From assembly GCA_902782645.1 (NCBI GenBank), contig CACZNV010000131.1, forward strand, positions 1-35,724: DNA of 35,724 bases. Direction: 5' to 3'. Under the pieces are notes generated by a model. It worked only from the letters and a program-made list of their open reading frames with translations. It was not told where the DNA came from and did no database searches. The position numbers and the translations under genes were made by a program. Shown here one piece after another: positions 1-7,723 of the stretch. How positions within the stretch are numbered: position 1 is the stretch's first letter; every line of letters starts with the position of its first letter. This stretch comes from an uncultured Ruminococcus sp. (GTDB lineage Bacteria; Bacillota; Clostridia; UBA1212).

Positions 1-762
1 TATTTTTGCGGAAAATCTGTTGGTGCCTGCAGCCCTTCCGGCAATTTCCACCTCGCCTGCATTGGCGGCTTCGGAGCGTCTGTCGTAGCCGAACGTTTCG
101 AGAGTCTCACCGTAGGCGGTTTCCTTTTCGTAGCGGACGCTCACCTCTTTGACGGTGTTCTGCATGAGGAACTCGCGGCCGAGGAGGTTTTCGGAGAGCT
201 CGACGTACCTTGCCGTGTTCATGTGGCCGTTGTAGTCCAGGTCGCTGCAGACCACCTCTTTGGTTAGTTTAAAATCCGCAGAGGCCTCGTCGATCTCAAA
301 CCTTGAAGTGAAACGCGGACGCTTGATTGAGACTTCCCTTGGGGGTGTCTCGTCCTCAAACAGGTCAAGGCCGTACTTAACCGCGTTGGTGAGCGACCTC
401 GTCTTGACGTCAATCAGGACGCAGTTCATCATCGACTCCGCCACCCTCTCGCCTGCACTGTTTTCAATCACAAACCAGCGCATGAGCATGGGGTAGGTCC
501 TCCCGGCGGTCCATGTGATGAGGTTCATCTTCTCACCGAGCTTCATTGGCTTCAGGACTTTTACCGCTACCTCGATGAGCACGAGCGCGACGCCGAAGTC
601 CTTGTAGAGGTGTTCCCACGACCAGTTCAAAAGGTCAAGGTGATTGTTAGCCGCAAGAAGCATGCGTTCCACGAGCCTTGACGGTTTGGGGTTTCCGGCA
701 ACGTCGATGTCGTAGAGTCCCGCCGTGAACTGTTCCTGATATGATGCTTTTACTTCAGCCAT
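1..762 (-). CDS. Acyl-ACP thioesterase (FatA/FatB-like), C-terminus cut by window edge
   Basis: The frame is open from an ATG at 762 down to base 1, giving 254 codons without a stop, so the last residues lie outside the window. The protein opens MAEVKASYQEQFTAG and reads as a double hot-dog thioesterase: the first hot-dog contains LLNWSWEHLYKDFGV and the second contains DLDYNGHMNTARYVEL, the Asn-x-His active-site region typical of plant-like bacterial acyl-ACP thioesterases. Such enzymes hydrolyse acyl-ACP to free fatty acid in the cytoplasm. A GGAGG ribosome site precedes the ATG. The start lies 21 nt after the stop of the acyl-CoA synthetase upstream, so the two form an operon under the same T-box leader. 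Family assignment is firm; chain length or branched-chain preference cannot be read from the sequence. Confidence 0.9.
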   Translation of the reverse strand, partial: MAEVKASYQEQFTAGLYDIDVAGNPKPSRLVERMLLAANNHLDLLNWSWEHLYKDFGVALVLIEVAVKVLKPMKLGEKMNLITWTAGRTYPMLMRWFVIENSAGERVAESMMNCVLIDVKTRSLTNAVKYGLDLFEDETPPREVSIKRPRFTSRFEIDEASADFKLTKEVVCSDLDYNGHMNTARYVELSENLLGREFLMQNTVKEVSVRYEKETAYGETLETFGYDRRSEAANAGEVEIAGRAAGTNRFSAKI

Positions 763-783
763 TTCAACCTCCGCCGGGCCGCC

Positions 784-2496
784 TCACGCGGTCTCAATCT
801 TTGCCGCATCGCCAAGATTAAAGTGCGTGACAGCCATTTCCCTCATCTTGTACTTCTGAATCTTGCCGCTTGCCGTCATGGGGAACTCGTCCATGAACCA
901 GATGTATTTCGGTTTTTTGTGGCGGGCAATGTTTTTCAGCGCAAAATCCATCAGTTCCTTGCTGAGGTCTTCTTCGCTCTCCGCCGCCTTGACCTCATCC
1001 TTCAGAACGATGCAAGCGCAGACTTCTTCGCCGTAGCTGGCGTCGGGGACGCCTATTACCTGAACATCCTGCACCTTGGGATGAGTGTAGAAAAACTCCT
1101 CCAGCTCTTTCGGATATATGTTTTCACCGCCGCGGATGATCATGTCCTTGATTCTGCCCGTAATGTGGAAGTAGCCCTCCTCGTCAACGCTGGCAAGGTC
1201 TCCGGAGTGGTACCAGCCGTCCGCGTCGATGGCATTGGCGGTTGCTTCGGGCATGTTGTAATAGCCCTTCATGACTGAATAGCCCCTCACAACCACCTCT
1301 CCGGGGGTATTGGGAGGCAGATCCTCGTTTGTCTCAGGATTTACAACCTTGACCTCCACAAAAGGCATTCCCCTTCCGACCGTGGCAACGCGCTTCTCGA
1401 TACTGTCCTCCGTGTTTGTCATCGTGCACACAGGCGACGTCTCCGTCATACCGTAGGGGATCGTGATCTCGGTCATGTGCATGAGCTCAACGACCTGCTG
1501 CATAACCTTAATGGGGCAAGGCGACCCGGACATGATGCCGGTGCGCATGTTGGAAAAGTCGTATTTCGGGAAATCCGGATGTTCGAGCATTGCGATGTAC
1601 ATTGTGGGAACGCCGTACGTTGCGGTGCAGCGGCCGTCGCGGATCGCATTCATGGTTCTCACCGGATGGTAGCGTTCGACAGGCACAATCGTTGAACCGT
1701 GGGTCACGCAGGCCATGATGCCCAGTACGCAGCCGAAGCAGTGGAAGAAAGGCACCGGCAGACAGACCCTGTCCTTTTCGGAAAGCTTCTGGTTATCGCC
1801 AATGCATTTCCCGTTGTTCAAAATACCCCTGTGGGTGAGCATAACGCCCTTGGGGAACCCTGTGGTGCCGGATGTGTACTGCATGTTGACAACATCGTTC
1901 GGCTGAACCTTCCTCTGAATAGCCCTGCGCTCCTCTTCGGAAACCTTCTCTGCCTCTTTTTCCAGCTGGGACCAGTGATACATGCCCGCAGGCGTATCCT
2001 CGAGCCTGTCAATGTAAATGACCCTCTTCAACATAGGAAGGTCCTCGGACACAAGCTCTCCGGGCTTGCTGTCCTTAAGGGTCGGGCAGAGTTCATTGAT
2101 GATATCCGTGTAGCACGTGTCCTTGAGTCCGTGCATGAGCACAAGGGTGTCCGTATCGGATTGGCGGAGCAGATATTCCGCCTCAAATATCTTGTAGTTT
2201 GTATTAACGGTGACCAGTGTGGCGCCTATCTTTGCAGTGGCAAACATGAGCAGTATCCACTCGGGATAGTTTGTAGCCCAAATGGCAACATGGCTCCCCG
2301 CTTTCACGCCAATGGCAAGAAGCCCCCTTGCAATAACGTTACAGGTGTCCCTGAACTCAGCGTAAGTCTTCTGAAAAGGCCTGTCATTGTAGAAGATAGC
2401 CTCCACGTCAGGAAAGACTTCCGAAGTACGGTCCAATAGGTCGCCCAGAGTCATGTCATGTATTCTTTTATCGTTTTCACCAAAAATTTTGCTCAT
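784..2496 (-). CDS. AMP-forming acyl-CoA synthetase (FadD-like)
   Basis: The 570-residue protein has the full ANL adenylating-enzyme layout. The P-loop-like A3 motif YTSGTTGFPKG is at about residues 207-217, the A5 motif YGMTET and the hinge motif GRIKDMIIRGGENIYP follow, and the catalytic lysine motif TASGKIQK lies near residue 545. These enzymes activate a carboxylic acid with ATP to acyl-AMP and then to acyl-CoA. Length and motifs fit medium- or long-chain acyl-CoA ligases; the substrate is not decidable. The ATG at 2496 follows AGGAGGG at normal spacing and sits 28 nt after a T-box terminator, so expression is under tRNA-responsive attenuation. The acyl-ACP thioesterase follows 21 nt after the stop. 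The T-box makes a short or branched-chain acid linked to leucine metabolism a plausible substrate (inference). Confidence 0.93.
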   Translation of the reverse strand: MSKIFGENDKRIHDMTLGDLLDRTSEVFPDVEAIFYNDRPFQKTYAEFRDTCNVIARGLLAIGVKAGSHVAIWATNYPEWILLMFATAKIGATLVTVNTNYKIFEAEYLLRQSDTDTLVLMHGLKDTCYTDIINELCPTLKDSKPGELVSEDLPMLKRVIYIDRLEDTPAGMYHWSQLEKEAEKVSEEERRAIQRKVQPNDVVNMQYTSGTTGFPKGVMLTHRGILNNGKCIGDNQKLSEKDRVCLPVPFFHCFGCVLGIMACVTHGSTIVPVERYHPVRTMNAIRDGRCTATYGVPTMYIAMLEHPDFPKYDFSNMRTGIMSGSPCPIKVMQQVVELMHMTEITIPYGMTETSPVCTMTNTEDSIEKRVATVGRGMPFVEVKVVNPETNEDLPPNTPGEVVVRGYSVMKGYYNMPEATANAIDADGWYHSGDLASVDEEGYFHITGRIKDMIIRGGENIYPKELEEFFYTHPKVQDVQVIGVPDASYGEEVCACIVLKDEVKAAESEEDLSKELMDFALKNIARHKKPKYIWFMDEFPMTASGKIQKYKMREMAVTHFNLGDAAKIETA

Positions 2497-2523
2497 TTGT
2501 TAAGGCGCCCTCCTTTGTCTGAT

Positions 2524-2562
2524 AAAAAAATCGTCTCTATTGTCAATCATGACATAGAGACG
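2524..2562 (-). terminator. T-box intrinsic terminator
   Basis: On the minus strand the arms CGTCTCTATGTC and GACAATAGAGACG (plus 2551-2562 and 2532-2544) form a stem of about 12 bp with a six-base loop, followed directly by a run of seven U (2524-2530). It lies between the T-box sequence and the acyl-CoA synthetase ribosome site. This is the position of the attenuator hairpin that the antiterminator would replace when uncharged tRNA binds. Confidence 0.9.
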
Positions 2563-2809
2563 AGGATTATCCACGCGGTGCCACTCTACTTAGCCGGGCT
2601 TAGGCTCCGGCTCGCTTTTTTCACAGTTAACGCCTGCTTACGTCCCGTTCTACACAAGGCATGCTCGCTTTTTAAAAGCTTTGCCTCTTCGCGCGGGAAG
2701 CTCGGGAATGAGTTTCACGGGTAAAACGCCGCCTGCTTTCACCATCCGCAGGCTCTCTGCCGGCCGTTTTAAGCGCTACTTTTTTCCGTCACCGCTTTTG
2801 ACGATATAC
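2524..2809 (-). promoter_or_regulatory. T-box riboswitch leader, probable Leu (CUC) specifier
   Basis: On the minus strand the leader contains the hallmark T-box sequence AGAGTGGCACCGCG (plus coordinates 2574-2587), matching the UGGNACC antiterminator bulge that pairs with the tRNA CCA end. Upstream are the stem I landmarks AGAGAGCC and GGATGGTGAAAGC (about 2736-2759), flanked by CCTGC/GCAGG and AAAACG/CGTTTT helices. The specifier loop reads GTGAAACTCATTCCCGAG; by the usual rule that a purine follows the specifier, the codon is CUC (2710-2712), leucine. The alternative register ACU (Thr, 2711-2713) is followed by C and fits less well. The 3' end is a strong terminator, then the acyl-CoA synthetase start. 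T-box identity is near certain; the specifier is an inference from alignment by eye. Confidence 0.93.
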
Positions 2810-2815
2810 GGGCGG

Positions 2816-2844
2816 ATTTTACCATAGCCAAAATAACATTGCAA
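2816..2844 (-). promoter_or_regulatory. Sigma-A promoter of the T-box operon
   Basis: On the minus strand TTGCAA (2839-2844) and TAAAAT (2816-2821) are separated by exactly 17 bp. Transcription would start near 2809, just upstream of stem I of the T-box. Confidence 0.7.
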
Positions 2845-2858
2845 GCGTTTTTTTGCGC

Positions 2859-2910
2859 AACCGCCACCCAACCGCCACCCAAGGCCACCCAACGCCACCC
2901 AACCGCCACG
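2859..2910. repeat. Short GC-rich tandem repeat, five units of 10-11 bp
   Basis: Five consecutive units based on AACCGCCACCC (11, 11, 10, 10 and 10 bp) lie between the terminator at 2921-2949 and the T-box promoter. Read on the minus strand, the G-rich form GGGTGGCGGTT recurs. There is no coding potential. It may be slipped-strand expansion or a G-rich structured element. Confidence 0.8.
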
Positions 2911-2920
2911 GATTTCATCT

Positions 2921-2949
2921 AAAAAAGAAAGCCGCGGTTTCCCGCGGCT
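2921..2949 (-). terminator. Intrinsic terminator after the duplicated membrane-protein genes
   Basis: On the minus strand GCCGCGG and CCGCGGC form a perfect 7-bp GC stem with a GAAA tetraloop (2931-2948), followed by TTTCTTTTTT. It begins seven bases after the stop of the gene ending at 2956. Confidence 0.92.
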
Positions 2950-2955
2950 CCTGGT

Positions 2956-3729
2956 TTATTCCGGCTGCGTCTCGTAACTTTCCTTCCAATTTTCGGGCCA
3001 GCCGAGCACATTCTGAGCGTAGAAGTCATTAAAATCGTCGTAAAATGATATCACGTAGTCACGATAGGACTGATAATAGGTTCCCTCAGGTTCCTTTTCA
3101 CCGTTCTCCGCAGGAATCAGGAACGGGCATGACTCTTTTTCCGCGTCGGTAATAACCGTAATCCTTGCCCGAGTCATGTTCACGGGGCAGAGTTCGCAGC
3201 CGCATACTACAATGACGATCCTGTCGTCAAAATAGTAATAAGCTATTCTCCTGACATCAAGCCTATTTTGGGCCATATTGCCGGGAAAATAATCTGCATA
3301 CACCCGTCTCCATCTCAACATATGAACCAGACACTCCGACTGAAAATAGCTTATCTCCGAAATATCGGGGGCTGTAAGGAGCTCGCGAGATTGCTCCTCT
3401 GTGAGTATAAGCATGGCATTTAAACCGCCAACCATATTTGCGGTATATCCAAAGTAATAATCATGCCCCATATAATTGATGATCCTATCGGAGCCCGCTT
3501 TTCCGATACTTTCCGGAAGTTCGGATAAAGGAATAATAACGTCATCCCTGCTTAAAAATTCAACTGCAGAAGTGATATGCTCTTCCTCCCTTACCTGCTG
3601 ACTTTCTTTTTTCTCCGTTTTATTTGATGCATTTTGAGCAGCTGCATTTTTCACCGTGAAGAACACCGCGGTGCCTATCAGGGCAGCGGCGACAAAAACC
3701 GCCAAAACAATTATGGCTCGTTTTTTCAT
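2956..3729 (-). CDS. Membrane-anchored hypothetical protein, copy 2 of a tandem pair
   Basis: The 257-residue product has a short positive N-terminus (MKKRAII), one membrane segment at about residues 5-27, a charged linker rich in Lys/Glu/Gln (about 30-52) and an extracytoplasmic domain of about 200 residues. The domain family is not recognised. It carries EEQSRELLTAPDISEISYFQ, and its only cysteines are in the extracytoplasmic part. AGGAGG precedes the ATG. It is a paralogue of the gene at 3767-4483 and lies 37 nt behind it. Both are probably cotranscribed with the ricin-like protein upstream and end at the terminator at 2921-2949. Function unknown. Confidence 0.85.
   Translation of the reverse strand: MKKRAIIVLAVFVAAALIGTAVFFTVKNAAAQNASNKTEKKESQQVREEEHITSAVEFLSRDDVIIPLSELPESIGKAGSDRIINYMGHDYYFGYTANMVGGLNAMLILTEEQSRELLTAPDISEISYFQSECLVHMLRWRRVYADYFPGNMAQNRLDVRRIAYYYFDDRIVIVVCGCELCPVNMTRARITVITDAEKESCPFLIPAENGEKEPEGTYYQSYRDYVISFYDDFNDFYAQNVLGWPENWKESYETQPE
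3561..3729. repeat. Near-identical 5' end shared with 4315-4483
   Basis: This 169-bp segment aligns without gaps to 4315-4483 at an offset of 754 bp. Only about three differences occur in the first 120 bp or so; more accumulate towards the start codons. It encodes the anchor and linker of the duplicated membrane proteins. Confidence 0.85.
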
Positions 3730-3766
3730 TGTAGACCTCCTTTGAACGTGCGGACATTCTCCCCGG

Positions 3767-4483
3767 TTACGGATTGTCTGTTTGATAACTCCCGCGTCGG
3801 TTTTCCAGGTTCACGATATATTCAAAGTATGAGTCGTAATACGTCCCCTGTTCGGCTTTTTCCGCCCCCTCTTCGGGAATAAGAAAATCCGGATTGCTGC
3901 CGTTGGCAATGACCTCAATTCTCGCACCGTCTCCGTTCAGTGGTCCGAGTCCGAACAGGTCGTTAGCTACAACAACGGTTCTGTCATCGAAGAAATAGTA
4001 AAATATCCTCCTGATTTCATATATGTTCCTATAGATGTCTCCGGGGTGATAATCAGTGTAAACTCGCCTCCATTTTACCATATAGGGGAGACATTCCGAC
4101 TGAAAATAGCTAATCTCCGCTATGTCAGGAGCCGTCAGCAGTTCCCTGGATTGGTCCTCCGTAAGTATAAGCATTGCGCCGGTGGAAAAATTCGGGACAG
4201 TTCCGAAGTAGTATTTCTGACCTTTGTATGTAACAATCTTATCGGTGCCCTGCTTTCTGATACTATCGGGAATTTCGGAAAGCGGGATGAACACATCCGG
4301 TCTGCCAAAGAACTCAACTGCGGAAGTGATATGCTCTTCCTCCCTTACCTGCTGACTTTCTTTTTTCTCCGTTTTATTTGATGCGTTTTGAGCTGCTGCA
4401 TTTTTCACCGTGAAGAACACCGCGGTGCCTATCAGGGCGGCAGCGACAAAAATCGCCAATGTAATAATAATGCGTTTTTTCAT
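3767..4483 (-). CDS. Membrane-anchored hypothetical protein, copy 1 of a tandem pair
   Basis: The 238-residue product has the same architecture as its downstream neighbour: MKKR start, one N-terminal membrane segment, charged linker, extracytoplasmic domain. Residues 10-57 are almost identical between the two (shared FVAAALIGTAVFFTVKNAAA and the QQVREEEHITSAVEF stretch). The remainder is homologous but clearly diverged, with conserved blocks such as LLTAPDI.EISYFQSECL and RRVY.DY.PG. AGGAGG precedes the ATG. The family is not recognised. The N-terminal identity set against a diverged C-terminus suggests recent gene conversion or selection on the anchor. Confidence 0.85.
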   Translation of the reverse strand: MKKRIIITLAIFVAAALIGTAVFFTVKNAAAQNASNKTEKKESQQVREEEHITSAVEFFGRPDVFIPLSEIPDSIRKQGTDKIVTYKGQKYYFGTVPNFSTGAMLILTEDQSRELLTAPDIAEISYFQSECLPYMVKWRRVYTDYHPGDIYRNIYEIRRIFYYFFDDRTVVVANDLFGLGPLNGDGARIEVIANGSNPDFLIPEEGAEKAEQGTYYDSYFEYIVNLENRRGSYQTDNP

Positions 4484-4535
4484 AGTTGACCTCCTTAAAA
4501 GCAGAGAACAAAAGATGGTCGTTTAACAGTGTTTG

Positions 4536-6233
4536 TCAATAAAAACAAACCACGTAGTCGCCATATCCTGTTCCGTCTGAATAACCGCTTACGCACAGTC
4601 TGTACAATACACCCGGCGTGAGATAAACGGTCAAATGGAAATCGTGGTTGTTTCCCGAATCGTTATCTGTCGCTATAAGCGTATCGCCGCTGTAAAGCGA
4701 AGCAAAGAGGTCGTCATCACTCTCCGAGAATATGTGATATGTTGCGGAAGTGTAAACCATAAATTCAAACCATTCGGCATCCCCGCTCCATGAAAAATCC
4801 GTCGCGGGTCCGGAGTCCGGCAGGTCATCGTCCGCAAAAACAGTTTCAAAAGCAGAAACGTGTTCTATTTTTCCGGGTTTAACCTCAGCAGAGAAAGAAT
4901 ACGCAGGATAAATCGTGCCAATGTTGCAAGCCATTGCAGGAATCTCGCCATAGTTGTCTACATTTCTGAATATATCGCTGTTGTCGTAAATGTAATTGGG
5001 AACCGAATCCATTTTGATCTTGAAATACCCTACGAAACAGTCGTAGTTTAAGGCTCCGTATGATCTGCCGGCAGTCTGAGGATCTTGAATCAACAGACCG
5101 TTTGAGTCAACAATCTGAGTATCAGTGAGACCCCGTTTGTGAGACCAGTATCCGTCATCATGCTCTATATAGAAATGATAATCAACGCGAAGGGAAAACT
5201 CCGGACTCCATGTAGTTGAAAGAACTAACGCTATCTTTTTCCATGGGCCGCTCATTTTTTCATTGAGCGAAGACGGTCTTATACGGTCGCTTGCCTGCTG
5301 TCCGTCACGGTAAAAACAATGTAAATCTTCGCCGATAGAGTCAACAATCGAGTTCGCCCAATACTCTATTCCTTCAGCACTCAATTCTTTTCGATTCATT
5401 TCGCTGTTGTACAGAACATACGGAAGTAAAGACGAGTACTCAAAAGGTGTCATTGAAATATAGCCGGGCTGCAGCTTTAAATAGTTGCTGTCCAGAGTGT
5501 TGGTTGACGAGTCTGAATACATGCCGAGAGAATATGAATAACAGTTCATTTTTGAAACAAGCCCGTCAGGACCCGTTGTGTTGTATTTGTTGACGGAAAA
5601 TGATCCGTCGGATATGCCGGGAAGAACATACGGATTCCCGCACGGTATCAGCGACCATTTGGCAAAGTCCGTCTCAGCACCAAGGACCGCCACTGAAAGA
5701 AGCACGGAATCGGCGGCAAGATAGCTGAAAAAGTACTCCCTATTCATAAAGGTCGTATAACCGCCTGTCGTACCCATGAAAAATCCCTGTTCGTATTGAT
5801 AAATAGGATTAATAGTTGAAGCAGCAGCACGCACATTCAGTTCAACTGCCGAAGAAGAAACTGCTTCGACCGCATAGCAATCGATTCCGTATCCCGGAGT
5901 GTTCTGCGAGAGGTTAATCAGCGAAACTGTTGAATTCGGGTTCTCGACTATTTGCCATTTTTGTTCATCGGATCCATTGTAAGCATTCAACAGAATGTCG
6001 GAATCATTGGCGAGAGAAAGGAATAGACCGGTGGCCTTATTTTGGAGGAAAAATGTATTCGAATAGTATGATTGGTCCCTGTTGTTTTCGAGAACGTCAG
6101 TAACAGCCGCAGCATCATTTTCCGGATTTGACTCAACGGAAGCAGCCGCAAACACGAGAACTCTGATTGCAGTCGGAGCAACCATAGTTACCAGTATCAA
6201 CAAAACGATTAACTTCCTAAATAATCGTCTCAT
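4536..6233 (-). CDS. Secreted multidomain protein: ricin-like lectin, Cys/His domain, PPC-like C-terminus
   Basis: The 565-residue protein starts with a signal peptide or anchor (MRRLFRKLIVLLILVTMVAP). Residues about 55-200 look like a ricin-type beta-trefoil: FFLQNKATGLFLSL, DEQKWQIV and FAKWSLIP are Q-x-W-like repeats. The middle holds a Cys/His module with MNCYSYSLGMY, VDYHFYIEHDDGYWSHKRG and ALNYDCFVGYF; this pattern recalls papain/NlpC-like folds with a Cys...His dyad, but that is inference. Residues about 470-565 (DFSWSGDAEWFEF, SLYSGDTLIATDND, LTPGVLYRLCVSG) resemble bacterial pre-peptidase C-terminal beta-sandwich domains. A GAGGTG site precedes the ATG. It is expressed from the consensus promoter at 6297-6325 and leads the operon with the duplicated membrane proteins. 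A cell-surface glycan or peptide hydrolase is plausible but unproven. Confidence 0.8.
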   Translation of the reverse strand: MRRLFRKLIVLLILVTMVAPTAIRVLVFAAASVESNPENDAAAVTDVLENNRDQSYYSNTFFLQNKATGLFLSLANDSDILLNAYNGSDEQKWQIVENPNSTVSLINLSQNTPGYGIDCYAVEAVSSSAVELNVRAAASTINPIYQYEQGFFMGTTGGYTTFMNREYFFSYLAADSVLLSVAVLGAETDFAKWSLIPCGNPYVLPGISDGSFSVNKYNTTGPDGLVSKMNCYSYSLGMYSDSSTNTLDSNYLKLQPGYISMTPFEYSSLLPYVLYNSEMNRKELSAEGIEYWANSIVDSIGEDLHCFYRDGQQASDRIRPSSLNEKMSGPWKKIALVLSTTWSPEFSLRVDYHFYIEHDDGYWSHKRGLTDTQIVDSNGLLIQDPQTAGRSYGALNYDCFVGYFKIKMDSVPNYIYDNSDIFRNVDNYGEIPAMACNIGTIYPAYSFSAEVKPGKIEHVSAFETVFADDDLPDSGPATDFSWSGDAEWFEFMVYTSATYHIFSESDDDLFASLYSGDTLIATDNDSGNNHDFHLTVYLTPGVLYRLCVSGYSDGTGYGDYVVCFY

Positions 6234-6296
6234 TTTTACACCTCGTCAATAAGTGGAGACCGAAAGTCTTCAATCGAAAACAGTTACTACGAAAAT

Positions 6297-6325
6297 ATTA
6301 TAATTGGGGCAACAACCTTTGTCAA
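6297..6325 (-). promoter_or_regulatory. Perfect-consensus sigma-A promoter
   Basis: On the minus strand TTGACA (6320-6325), a 17-bp spacer and TATAAT (6297-6302) form an exact consensus promoter, starting transcription about 55 nt before the gene at 6233. Upstream (6326-6425) there is no gene, only two hairpins: one with GGCGTGC/GCACGCC arms near 6384-6411 and one with CGTAT/ATACG arms near 6340-6362. Confidence 0.88.
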
Positions 6326-6425
6326 CAGGGTTCCATCGTATTTTTAGGGAAAATATACGATTAATGCAACGATTGTATATGAGGCGTGCGCACATGTTGT
6401 GCTGCACGCCCGGCATATTATCTTA

Positions 6426-7064
6426 CTACTGCTGTTCCATACTCTCAGTTGTCTCTGTAGCCGGCATCCCAACAGGGATAATAACGATTTTTCCGAGTTT
6501 TTCCAGTATTTCCAGTAAGATAGTTAAGTTCCCGTGATAATATTCAAATTGTTTATGGCTTAACCACGGAAAACAAAAAACCTCTTTGTTATAGGAAAGC
6601 CCAATAGCAGCCATAGCCCTGAAAATTTCATTTCCGACCTTGTTAAGGGAGCGCTCAACTCGTTGACTGTCTAACTCGAATATATTCTTTATATCGTCAT
6701 AAGAATAGTCCAATTTGCTGTGAGCCAATCCTTGTTTAATCTGTTTTTTTACAGATTTGGTAGAGGAAAACAAAGGATCTGTTTTATCCATATAGCAAGA
6801 TGCCTTTGAGAACTCCTTTAGGGAAATCATTTTGTCGTTTACAGCAACTTTGGGTTGCTCAAACAAGACAAAATCCTTCGGGCGATGTCGATACATAGAC
6901 AGCAAGTAGCTAATAGCCCAGTTTCCGGAGTCAATTTCACCGATCAGCATGTTTATACCTTCTGAGAAAGTATAACTCTCGGACAAAAAATCATGAGCGG
7001 AATAACGACAAGACTTGCAGTAAACGTACCCGTCGTTTTTTATACTAATGTTGTAGGTTTTCAT
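6426..7064 (-). CDS. Hypothetical protein with degenerate P-loop-like segment
   Basis: The ATG at 7064 (MKTYNISIKNDGY) is preferred because a G7 run lies just upstream; an alternative ATG at 7100 would add 12 residues. The product is about 212 residues. It contains INMLIGEIDSGNWAISYLLS, which has the spacing of a Walker A loop but lacks the Lys-Thr/Ser. It also has NIFELDSQRVERSLNKVGN and a FCFPWLS segment. The arrangement recalls degenerate ABC-type ATPase folds, but I do not recognise a named family. It is AT-richer than the metabolic genes and lies in a cluster of immunity-like genes. Likely accessory; function unknown. Confidence 0.7.
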   Translation of the reverse strand: MKTYNISIKNDGYVYCKSCRYSAHDFLSESYTFSEGINMLIGEIDSGNWAISYLLSMYRHRPKDFVLFEQPKVAVNDKMISLKEFSKASCYMDKTDPLFSSTKSVKKQIKQGLAHSKLDYSYDDIKNIFELDSQRVERSLNKVGNEIFRAMAAIGLSYNKEVFCFPWLSHKQFEYYHGNLTILLEILEKLGKIVIIPVGMPATETTESMEQQ

Positions 7065-7114
7065 TTTTTTCCCCCCCAATTCTTTTCCACACCATTCCAA
7101 GCCTAAGTAACTTA

Positions 7115-7519
7115 CTAATCAAAAATAATTCTCCACCTACAGCGCTCTGCACAAACAGAATTAATAATAGTTTGTCCTATCTCGTCGGAGATCAAACAGC
7201 TATCATGTTCAAAATAGATGAGTTCATCTTTAAAATACATATTTACAGATTCGATTTCACATGTATATAAAGGGTCAGTCGGAACATAATAAAGCGATTT
7301 CAATCCACTGAATTCCATTTCAAAATTGGTAAAATCTTCAAATTGCCTCTGAAAAACCATACATAGCGTTCTCTTATCATTTATTGGATGCATCGCTAAG
7401 CGTGAATCTACGTAAGCTCCAGAAACAAAAGAGAAGCTTTGTAGACAGCTGTCGTGAAAATATGCAACTCTTTCTAGAAAAACCTTCAAGGATTCTTCGT
7501 TGTTCAATGTATTCCACAT
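7115..7519 (-). CDS. Small hypothetical protein, probable immunity-type
   Basis: The product is 134 residues, mixed alpha/beta, with no signal peptide or membrane segment. Notable segments are VAYFHDSCLQSFSFVSGAYV, HPINDKRTLCMVFQRQF and EFSGLKSLYYVP. I know this pattern from small Firmicute proteins found near Rhs or polymorphic toxins, but I cannot name the family with certainty. AGGAGG stands ahead of the ATG with a spacer of about 9 nt. It precedes the gene at 6426 with a gap of about 50 nt and follows the DUF5071-like pseudogene. An immunity role is inferred from neighbourhood only. Confidence 0.7.
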   Translation of the reverse strand: MWNTLNNEESLKVFLERVAYFHDSCLQSFSFVSGAYVDSRLAMHPINDKRTLCMVFQRQFEDFTNFEMEFSGLKSLYYVPTDPLYTCEIESVNMYFKDELIYFEHDSCLISDEIGQTIINSVCAERCRWRIIFD

Positions 7520-7566
7520 GTTAATTTACCTCCTTAACGGTCAACCATAAGATAACCTTAATCGAA

Positions 7567-7659
7567 TTAGTTAGCCTTAAACAGAAAAGCTTTGTTAATT
7601 CTATAATTTAGCTTATGACGAGCCCAACTGTATAGAAAGGCTTTACCATGGATTTTCAT
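7567..7659 (-). CDS. Possible 30-residue ORF in an otherwise empty gap
   Basis: A GAGGAG site precedes an ATG at 7659 that opens a short basic peptide (MKIHGKAFLYSWARHKLNYR...) ending at TAA 7567. The surrounding gap 7520-7723 holds no other gene. A second frame, 7656 to about 7727, reads KEEHAVLLQLHALCEEIIKE and then a stop. It could be the tail of a lost immunity gene. Support for either is weak. Confidence 0.25.
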   Translation of the reverse strand: MKIHGKAFLYSWARHKLNYRINKAFLFKAN

Positions 7660-7723
7660 TCTTTAATAATCTCCTCACAAAGGGCATGCAGTTGTAATAA
7701 GACCGCATGTTCTTCTTTTCCTC

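Noticed and set aside
2458-2724. Plus-strand frame across the T-box leader
   Set aside because: The region is fully explained by T-box structure on the other strand.
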